Shown piece by piece: positions 19,001-20,091 of a stretch of 20,091 bases of DNA. The stretch's first letter is position 1; every line of letters starts with the position of its first letter. Source of the DNA: Ophiothrix spiculata (Eukaryota; Echinodermata; Ophiuroidea; Amphilepidida; Ophiotrichidae); assembly GCA_000969725.1 (NCBI GenBank), contig JXSR01S074626.1. One strand, written 5' to 3'. The notes beneath the pieces were generated by a model. That model did no database searches, was not told where the DNA came from, and saw only the letters and a list, made by a program, of their open reading frames with translations. The position numbers and the translations under genes are program-made.

Positions 19001-19929
19001 TACCTATAGAAGCCAAACAAACCCAATTCAAAATATTGACGCGTATAGTGTTAGGTATTTTTTCCTGGACGCATGCATCGCAATAATTCAATATTAGAAA
19101 ACGAATAAAATATTGTATTATATAACTCACCCGTTGAAGGCCAGTAAAGAGTATCGTTTGAGCACAATGGAACTAGGGCTTTTAAATTCTGAAGCATATT
19201 GAATTTTGGTTGGCACTGCTGGTCAACGCATATTTGAATCGAATAACTCATCCTTAGGAACCGATTGTCATCTGATTTTTGCAATCTAAATGAGAGTTGT
19301 ATCGCATCACTGACATCATAGGATAAAGGTTTGCCCCATGGGTAACTATAAAAAGGAAGAATGAAGAGATAATATCATTGAAACAACTATTCAAATTAAA
19401 TCCCTTTTCACACATTCAATTATTTAGAAAATCATGTAAATTCAAATAAAATAAAATCACTTTATTCACAATATCATTCATAAAAATATCATTATATCAA
19501 TAAGAAAACATAATGCGAAATGAATGCATTTTTGATCAAGGAAATATGTTTTATTGCACTACAAAAATGTAAAAGAAGATGACGTTTTATCATTAGGAAT
19601 GTTGGTGGTGTTCTAGTAAAGTGAACGATGATTGGGTTTATGAACAACATGGAAATATATAATTAAATTGATTAAAATATGTGACTCTCCTTTTATTGTT
19701 ACAATATGTATTCAAATATTTTACCTCAGAAGAGTTGCATTTAGTCTCCAGTTTTCGAAACCTATATTCAAGGTGAATTCACAAGGATCAATGGACAGCC
19801 ACATGGTCAAGATTCGTGTAGTAAATCCAAAATCTACATTCATGTTACAAATTATTCCCAGGCATCCGTAGGTATAGTGGCAGGAGCCTCCTCCAGGTGG
19901 GACAGGTGGTGTAGGAAGTGACGGACATT
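903..19929 (-). CDS. Large multidomain extracellular protein gene, internal part (21 exon positions)
   Basis: Join on the minus strand, in transcription order: 19929-19725, 19345-19131, 18119-18012, 17404-17192, 16660-16459, 15395-15241, 15110-14997, 14074-13982, 13897-13782, 12982-12848, 12026-11867, 11068-10998, 9931-9774, 9288-9081, 8125-7898, 7572-7272, 5634-5426, 4776-4481, one of 3113-3019 or 2922-2828, 1578-1411, 1083-903. Each block is an open frame bounded by AG acceptor and GT donor, and phases agree at every junction. The product is about 1,210 residues within the window. Domains run: two Cys-rich DPC modules, a basic convertase-site region, a beta-rich core, FN3-like modules, a PAN/apple-like module, then more FN3-like modules. 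This suggests a secreted or cell-surface protein matured by furin-like cleavage. The signal peptide, start and stop lie outside. I do not recognise a named orthologue; the architecture recalls uncharacterised invertebrate proteins. Gene structure is confident, function is not. Confidence 0.88.
1084..1410. other. Intron 20-21, nothing recognised
   Basis: AT-rich intron of 327 bp between two halves of one FN3-like module. No repeat, RNA gene or extra exon seen. Confidence 0.7.
1411..1578 (-). CDS. Exon 20: FN3-like module with WDGF signature
   Basis: The acceptor is TTTTCACAG and the donor CCAG|GTATGG; 168 nt, phase 1-1. The peptide contains WDGFHDDETGIGAYMWAVGT and then DPHSHIFHHSEWTHEG. The W/DGF-D-E-x-GI-x-Y-W-x-x-GT pattern is a hallmark of FN3-like repeats in invertebrate extracellular proteins. 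It reads directly into exon 21 as INLPDGRYY, the next strand of the same fold. Confidence 0.9.
1677..2298. mobile_element. Nonautonomous piggyBac-like element (MITE)
   Basis: A 614-bp body (1681-2294) begins CCCTAGTTCTACGAAG and ends with the inverted match CTCCGTATAACTAGGG (14 of 16). Both ends are flanked by TTAA (1677-1680, 2295-2298). TTAA duplication with CCC/GGG termini is the piggyBac family signature. Near both ends lies the block GGGTTGCAACAACCC. The inside has a G14 run near 1869-1882, AT-rich sequence and two CRE octamers. There is no transposase frame, so it was mobilised in trans. It lies in the intron between exons 19 and 20. Confidence 0.85.
2099..2117. promoter_or_regulatory. 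Two TGACGTCA octamers, 11 bp apart
   Basis: Perfect CRE/ATF palindromes at 2099-2106 and 2110-2117, one helical turn apart, inside the piggyBac-like element. The sequence match is certain; regulatory use is inference. Confidence 0.4.
2828..2922 (-). CDS. Exon 19, downstream copy (tandem duplicated, alternative)
   Basis: The acceptor is TATTTTCTAG and the donor TTCAG|GTAAGA, slightly closer to consensus than the other copy. It encodes an identical peptide. The intron between the copies would be only 96 nt (2923-3018). Using both copies reads GGA CTA TTA TTG ATG GGC then reaches TGA within the second copy. Skipping both reaches TGA early in exon 20. A productive mRNA therefore uses one copy only. 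Confidence 0.87.
3019..3113 (-). CDS. Exon 19, upstream copy (tandem duplicated, alternative)
   Basis: The acceptor is TATTTTCTAG and the donor TTCAG|GTGAGA; 95 nt, phase 2 in, phase 1 out. The peptide TIIDGPGSLTVFNGDTDMIE continues LYYTRHNSYIS. It joins exon 18 (ENHR) and exon 20 (ANWDGF) in frame. Against the copy at 2828-2922 the only difference is one synonymous change (ATC for ATT, second codon after the first Thr). This copy lies first in the transcript. Confidence 0.87.
3745..3858 (+). pseudogene. Tc1-like transposase, N-terminal helix-turn-helix remnant
   Basis: The frame reads DRAIAIGLLETGSPVK, then a TAG stop, then VARRMDVCPKVIRKLHQRFR, then TAA. The pattern RA-IG-LE-G...VAR...V..V..L..RFR is the Tc1 DNA-binding domain. 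The in-frame stops mark it as dead. Confidence 0.75.
3940..4053 (+). pseudogene. Tc1-like transposase, C-terminal remnant
   Basis: The frame reads QWNAIPKQRISRLINTMRRR, then CQEVFISRVEYTRY and TGA. W-x-x-IP...I..L...M.RR...V....G-x-TRY is the usual Tc1/mariner C-terminus, here with VEYTRY in place of the common GG-TRY. The DDE catalytic region that should separate it from the N-terminal piece is deleted. Confidence 0.78.
4481..4776 (-). CDS. Exon 18: FN3-like module ending in TPPEPG and a Cys pair
   Basis: The acceptor is TTTCCTTGCAG and the donor CATAG|GTGAGA; phase 0 in, phase 2 out. It opens DGYFHHFERLNIGHAIEF, then LYYFNLQLINYVGYIGIVTS, a long F/G-strand motif, then DFTPPEPG. The segment HEPCAVFTHPKWHLLC carries two cysteines about 13 residues apart and looks unusual for FN3. 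It ends DTPLENHR into exon 19. Confidence 0.9.
4941..5263. mobile_element. TA-flanked MITE with 40-bp terminal inverted repeats
   Basis: The 319-bp body (4943-5261) starts TTTTGAGCTGTCATAATGCA and ends with its complement. The arms continue to about 4985 and 5219 with only two mismatches. TA flanks both ends, as for Tc1/mariner-type insertions. Inside are two copies of ACGACACATATGCATAC and direct and inverted copies of CCGCGATGGT and CTCGCGACA, forming a complex foldback. There is no transposase. It lies in the intron between exons 17 and 18. Confidence 0.85.
5426..5634 (-). CDS. Exon 17: PAN/apple-like Cys module
   Basis: The acceptor is TTTTTATAG and the donor CACCAG|GTATTC; phase 1 in, phase 0 out. 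It holds four cysteines in the order A-C-AKK-C, QV-C-LSFNYDF and QR-C-EILDEF. The spacing and the C-x-SFNY...C-x-L pattern match PAN/apple domains, which bind proteins or carbohydrates. One exon carries the whole module, about 70 residues, near the family length. It sits between FN3-like units. The PAN call is from motif reading only. Confidence 0.83.
5635..7271. other. Long intron 16-17 carrying an inverted-repeat element
   Basis: A 1.6-kb AT-rich intron. Apart from the inverted-repeat element at 6087-6684 and degenerate GCTTAATAAAT repeats at about 6687-6731, nothing is recognised. Short open frames on both strands lack splice context and coding character. Confidence 0.65.
6087..6684. mobile_element. 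Element with about 115-bp inverted arms
   Basis: The left arm 6087-6201 is complementary to 6570-6684. Shared blocks are TACTTTCAAATGC, AAATGATAGAAA, GATATGACCAATTTT, TAAGTAC and CAATGGGATTT. Identity is roughly 80 percent by eye. The 368-bp middle is AT-rich without a transposase. It is best read as an old foldback DNA transposon remnant; I see no clear target-site duplication. Confidence 0.7.
7272..7572 (-). CDS. Exon 16: FN3-like module, second part, with conserved TSNP segment
   Basis: The acceptor is ACATTACAG and the donor GAGCAG|GTAAGT; phase 0 in, phase 1 out. It starts DLKGGIPLYFTVTARNTAGG, the typical FN3 F-strand (YFTVTARN-AG). Then come CQIPTYDVTLPVGRIDP, STSNPNILEA, VYDDSDI and GFGPGIWGDQVIPW. 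Motif density suggests a constrained segment; I do not know a named domain for the second half. Confidence 0.9.
7573..7897. other. Intron 15-16, nothing recognised
   Basis: A 325-bp AT-rich intron inside one FN3-like module. It contains a short TATATATA run near 7736-7744 and no other structure. Confidence 0.7.
7898..8125 (-). CDS. Exon 15: dibasic site then FN3-like module, first part
   Basis: The acceptor is AATTTAAAG and the donor CAGAG|GTATGG; 228 nt, phase 0-0. The exon begins SRKRAAGG, a possible convertase site at the domain edge (8114-8125). It continues NCQVEQVPNLDY, then FTYSVGTVPGGTDVIDNDEF. The Y-S-x-GT-x-PGG-x-DV signature is known to me from FN3-like repeats of large invertebrate extracellular proteins. 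The strand order continues into exon 16. Confidence 0.88.
8126..9080. other. Intron 14-15, nothing recognised
   Basis: A 955-bp AT-rich intron with poly-A runs near 8358 and 8748. No exon with matching phase, repeat pair or RNA gene seen. Confidence 0.65.
9081..9288 (-). CDS. Exon 14: end of the beta-rich core and acidic/Thr tail
   Basis: The acceptor is ATATTTACAG and the donor CAGTG|GTAAGC; phase 2 in, phase 0 out. Strand-like MELHVVALRITLQLKVTIWF is followed by a basic DVYKKKLWRYSTPTKK. The end is low-complexity and charged (KEKDESPPQITESTTSV). The change of composition suggests the core fold ends near KKK and a linker follows. Confidence 0.84.
9289..9773. other. Intron 13-14, possible degenerate repeat
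   Basis: A 485-bp intron. The part at 9550-9770 is less AT-rich and has weakly inverted ends (CGGTGTAAC near 9553 and GTTACACTG near 9754). This may be a decayed MITE, but the match is too short to call. Confidence 0.35.
9774..9931 (-). CDS. Exon 13: beta-rich core, continued
   Basis: The acceptor is CTATTTAG and the donor GTCGG|GTAAGT; phase 0 in, phase 2 out. It reads GVVTPKVGALLKSGVRLC, then a hydrophobic ILIVCGALELEARV, then FPITVEVGYAQFPLDV. The hydrophobic patch is too short and interrupted for a confident membrane segment. The frame was found by matching phase 0 from exon 12 and phase 2 into exon 14. Confidence 0.82.
10122..10208. repeat. Dispersed repeat, copy 1
   Basis: It shares GCGTCAATAGTTGAC-like sequence, then TTTCG-AAT, CATAA-TTT-CGCAGTT and ATCATCC with 15673-15744. 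Here it begins with a perfect TGACGTCA octamer. Family unknown. Confidence 0.65.
10511..10686. repeat. Hairpin pair bracketed by GGTATA-GATGG repeats
   Basis: GGTATATTGATGGG (10511), GGTATAGAGATGGG (10639) and GGTATAGAGATGG (10674) are direct repeats. Between the first two lie two hairpins: CCCAATTT/AAATTGGG at about 10551-10569, and AAAAAGCACCCGATTT (10592-10607) with AAATTGGGTGCTTTTT (10613-10628), 15 of 16 paired. Likely a repeat-family fragment. Confidence 0.7.
10998..11068 (-). CDS. Exon 12: beta-patterned microdomain
   Basis: This is a 71-nt exon, acceptor ATTATCAG, donor GCAGAG|GTGAGA, phase 1 in and 0 out. The peptide IGAAGYFDLEIKIGVGIVSM plus TAE shows strict hydrophobic alternation. 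Its GF-Y-IGA/YFDLEI pattern echoes the end of exon 11. It links exons 11 and 13 in frame. Confidence 0.8.
11399..11642. mobile_element. Small inverted-repeat element (244 bp)
   Basis: The left end ACTGCGTTTTATTGACACTG and the complement of the right end ACTGCGTTTTATTGCCACTA match. Similarity continues through ATAG-GTCGACGCT for about 50 bp. It is richer in GC than the intron around it. No clear target-site duplication. Probable MITE in the intron between exons 11 and 12. Confidence 0.72.
11867..12026 (-). CDS. Exon 11: start of the beta-rich core
   Basis: The acceptor is ACATTTAG and the donor TTCT|GTAAGT; phase 0 in, phase 1 out. The peptide MEEVIDIITGEKGDIFQSF is followed by DIKLSGTIPFP and then FEFEAAMWLGGFIKLGF. 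The first codon is ATG, but its exact position after the acceptor and the phase match to exon 10 make it an internal Met. Alternating hydrophobic and polar residues mark strands. Confidence 0.82.
12027..12847. other. Intron 10-11, nothing recognised
   Basis: An 821-bp AT-rich intron. Short open frames on the plus strand (12590-12914) have no splice context or coding signature. No repeat pair longer than about 10 bp seen. Confidence 0.6.
12848..12982 (-). CDS. Exon 10: helical Met/Leu-rich segment (5' boundary 12982 or 12987)
   Basis: The donor is TTATG|GTGAGT, phase 0. The acceptor is either ATAG before 12987 or AAAAG before 12982; see exon 9. The peptide GADALTRKISEMTIGELEAM is followed by MDLQNLDPLKALEVIKQ and ILMRVM. 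The Leu/Met/Glu/Lys pattern is amphipathic helical, unlike its beta-patterned neighbours. It has no cysteine. No family recognised. Confidence 0.8.
12988..13781. other. Intron 9-10, with an unexplained open frame
   Basis: A 794-bp intron. A minus-strand open frame at 13402-13599 includes SLAEKYRRLVLLLVWINYLR and a GTGAGT donor-like site near 13401. However, it enters and leaves in phases that do not fit exons 9 and 10. A GT-rich tract lies at about 13632-13668. Confidence 0.5.
13782..13897 (-). CDS. Exon 9 (3' boundary uncertain by 8 nt)
   Basis: The acceptor is AAAATATAG, phase 1, joining exon 8 as LTAPMMFTVSSGDHSD. The peptide continues MVLRLARHLKIWTINGINVS. Two donors keep frame with exon 10. 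The first is AAAG|GTAGTT at 13782 (phase 0), paired with an exon 10 start at 12982. The second is TCAA|GTGTAA at 13790 (phase 1), paired with an exon 10 start at 12987. The products differ only near the junction (VSSVKGAD or VSKKGAD). The 13782 donor is closer to consensus, while the 12987 acceptor is the better acceptor, so I leave it open. Confidence 0.75.
13982..14074 (-). CDS. Exon 8: Gly-rich segment
   Basis: The acceptor is TTTCTCCAAG after a clean pyrimidine tract, and the donor is CACAG|GTACTG; 93 nt, phase 1-1. The peptide is DKHGDIFGFGTDGVTSGFFS followed by GLTVVGGG. The Gly/Phe/Val alternation suggests beta structure. No family recognised. Confidence 0.82.
14075..14996. other. Intron 7-8, with imperfect (CAA)n tract
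   Basis: A 922-bp intron. An impure CAA/ACAACA microsatellite fills about 14140-14236. The rest is AT-rich, with no exon or repeat recognised. Confidence 0.65.
14997..15110 (-). CDS. Exon 7: basic segment with RHKR motif
   Basis: The acceptor is TCAATTGCAG and the donor CTTG|GTAAGT; 114 nt, phase 1-1. The coding frame differs from the longest open frame over this stretch. It reads FEKPHGEGSRRQKGLLIFNE and then ARIPRHKRDFKISL. RHKR (15016-15027) is another RXKR convertase motif. I chose this frame because it alone links exons 6 and 8 without a stop. Confidence 0.83.
15241..15395 (-). CDS. Exon 6: acidic/basic segment with RVKR motif
   Basis: The acceptor is TTACTATAG and the donor AAAG|GTAGGT; phase 2 in, phase 1 out. 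It opens with an acidic stretch (EEPEENIGSSVTEE). It continues MHLRVKRYFRDLL, where RVKR (15326-15337) fits the furin consensus RXKR. A predicted helical stretch follows (FSAEMNMLTKLDEG), with one NIT glycosylation motif. No known domain. Confidence 0.83.
15396..16458. other. Intron 5-6, with dispersed-repeat copy 2
   Basis: A 1.06-kb intron. The only structure I can support is the repeat at 15673-15744. A 67-residue plus-strand frame at 15923-16126 is not supported by any domain or splice pattern. Confidence 0.6.
15673..15744. repeat. Dispersed repeat, copy 2
   Basis: Contains GGCGTCAATAGTTGAC, then CATAAATTTACGCAGTTCG and ATCATCCGAT, collinear with 10122-10208. It is about 14 nt shorter in the middle. 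The TGACGTCA of copy 1 is changed here to TGGCGTCA. Confidence 0.65.
16459..16660 (-). CDS. Exon 5: Cys-rich module, copy 2, second half, ending in a polybasic site
   Basis: The acceptor is TGTATTCAG and the donor CAATT|GTAAGT; phase 1 in, phase 2 out. The peptide includes IIHVKHVG, LKYQIRKP, ALCSDGECNQ and LFTLPQC, then GDEPKRRRKRQL. The KRRRKR run at the very end is a strong furin-type cleavage motif placed just after the last Cys of the module, so cleavage would release the Cys-rich N-terminal part. Cleavage is inferred from the motif only. Confidence 0.88.
16661..17191. other. Intron 4-5, with a GC-rich patch
   Basis: A 531-bp intron. The stretch at 16790-16870 is clearly GC-richer (GACCGCAGGAGCGCG, TACGGACGCGCGGC) than its neighbours, which suggests inserted sequence. 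An 88-residue plus-strand frame (16744-17010) spans it without a recognised domain. Confidence 0.45.
17192..17404 (-). CDS. Exon 4: Cys-rich DPC module, copy 2, first half
   Basis: The acceptor is CACATCCAAG and the donor TTCG|GTAAGA; 213 nt, phase 1-1. Motifs in order: CAADTLCNGIGCC, IDFDLG, WMKFDPC, ILGFEKWKL. Each lines up with exon 1 (CLGIIC, VDFG, WLSIDPC, NIGFENWRL). The conserved framework is GI-x-C, DFG-like, W-x-x-x-DPC, then GFE-x-W. The Cys content supports an extracellular fold. Confidence 0.88.
17603..17990 (+). mobile_element. LINE 3' end, 5'-truncated, with TCAAA tail
   Basis: A plus-strand frame ends YNTAIHHWNSLPDDIKDTQA, then FKQLVKNHLVHHN and TGA at 17723-17725. WNSLP-x-x-IK...F+...L...L is the classical C-terminus of CR1/L2-type non-LTR reverse transcriptase ORFs. 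An AT-rich 3' UTR of about 230 bp follows and ends in (TCAAA)n at 17958-17990, a typical tail. An upstream TAA at 17600 and no RT core show severe 5' truncation. The exact 5' edge is unclear and could be near 17500. It lies antisense in the intron between exons 3 and 4. Confidence 0.75.
18012..18119 (-). CDS. Exon 3: short Ser/Pro-rich linker
   Basis: The acceptor is AATATTCCAG and the donor TTCAG|GTACAA. Length is 108 nt, phase 1 on both sides, so the exon could be skipped without losing frame. The peptide contains GVTAGGLIVNRLG and then a Ser/Pro-rich end (SSPPDSISPATSG) with a single Cys. It joins the two Cys-rich modules. No domain recognised; a flexible spacer is the likely role. Confidence 0.8.
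18120..19130. other. Intron 2-3, A/T homopolymer-rich
   Basis: A 1.0-kb intron. 18190-18480 is built of A5-A7 and T5-T9 runs with repeated TTTTTGGC / GCCAAAA words, giving mirrored open frames on both strands that I take as low-complexity artefacts. The rest shows nothing. Confidence 0.6.
19131..19345 (-). CDS. Exon 2: Cys-rich module, copy 1, second half
   Basis: The acceptor is TTTTTATAG and the donor ACGG|GTGAGT; phase 2 in, phase 1 out, matching exon 1. Joined to exon 1 the frame reads through NATLLSYPWG. Visible motifs are LSFRLQ, ICVDQQCQ and LVPLC. The spacing parallels exon 5 (LKYQIR, ALCSDGEC, LFTLPQC), so exons 1-2 and 4-5 look like paralogous modules. It carries potential N-glycosylation motifs (NAT at the junction, NDT near the end). 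Confidence 0.85.
19346..19724. other. Intron 1-2, nothing recognised
   Basis: A 379-bp AT-rich intron. No repeat, exon or RNA gene seen. Confidence 0.65.
19725..19929 (-). CDS. Exon 1 in window: Cys-rich DPC module, copy 1, first half
   Basis: The acceptor is CACATTCAG and the donor GAG|GTAAAA; phase 1 in, phase 2 out. The peptide starts with a Pro/Gly-rich stretch (CPSLPTPPVPPGGG). It continues with CHYTYGCLGIIC, a DFG tripeptide, IDPCEF, then IGFENW. Exon 4 has the same order of motifs, so this is one unit of an internal repeat. The four or more cysteines and the lack of a long hydrophobic segment fit an extracellular disulphide-bonded domain. The upstream exon must end in phase 1 and lies beyond the right edge. 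Confidence 0.85.
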
Positions 19930-20040
19930 CTGAATGTGATAGAATTTATCAATTAAAAAGAAATAGATTGTAAATTGATAATCAGCAAAAGTAAATATGA
20001 GAATGCATTTGGTTACTTGATTGTTCTGTGATTCAAGGTC

Positions 20041-20091
20041 CTATAAGAATAATAATAAATATAATAAATATAATAAATAAGTAAGTAAGTA
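20041..20091. repeat. AT microsatellite at right edge
   Basis: An (ATAATAA)n-like tract changes to (GTAA)n at the last 16 bases. It sits in the intron upstream of exon 1 and runs off the window. Confidence 0.7.

Overview
This window is AT-rich, intron-dense animal DNA. Nothing bacterial is visible: there are no Shine-Dalgarno-led operons, and the long reading frames are short blocks bounded by GT/AG splice signals. The introns carry eukaryotic repeats: a Tc1-like transposase fossil, a TTAA-flanked piggyBac-type element, a TA-flanked MITE and a LINE 3' end. The protein resembles large extracellular multidomain proteins of marine invertebrates. I cannot name the species; that placement is inference.

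Almost everything coding belongs to one gene on the minus strand, running from beyond the right edge to beyond the left edge. I reconstruct 21 exon positions (one is duplicated) from 19929 down to 903, about 3.6 kb of coding sequence or 1,210 residues. The splice phase matches at 19 of the 20 junctions with a single clear choice of sites. The remaining junction (exon 9 to 10) also keeps frame but has two possible site pairs. Neither the start codon nor the stop codon is in the window.

In transcription order the layout is as follows. Exons 1-2 and exons 4-5 encode two copies of a Cys-rich module (GI-C-C, DPC, GFE-W motifs), joined by linker exon 3. Exons 5-7 are basic and carry RXKR proprotein-convertase motifs. 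Exons 8-14 are a Gly-rich and then strongly beta-patterned region with no family I recognise. Exon 15 opens with another dibasic motif and, with exon 16, forms an FN3-like module. Exon 17 is a PAN/apple-like Cys module. Exons 18-21 are further FN3-like material with TPP motifs and a WDGF-D-E-G-I-Y-W-AVGT signature.

The most interesting point is exon 19. It is present twice in tandem (3019-3113 and 2828-2922), and the two copies encode the same peptide with a single synonymous difference. The exon is 95 nt, so using both copies or neither shifts the frame into an early stop. Only exactly one copy gives a full-length product.

The introns hold the mobile-element remnants, several inverted-repeat elements, one dispersed repeat seen in two introns, and microsatellites. 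Four perfect TGACGTCA (CRE/ATF) octamers occur, and each lies in repeat-derived sequence.
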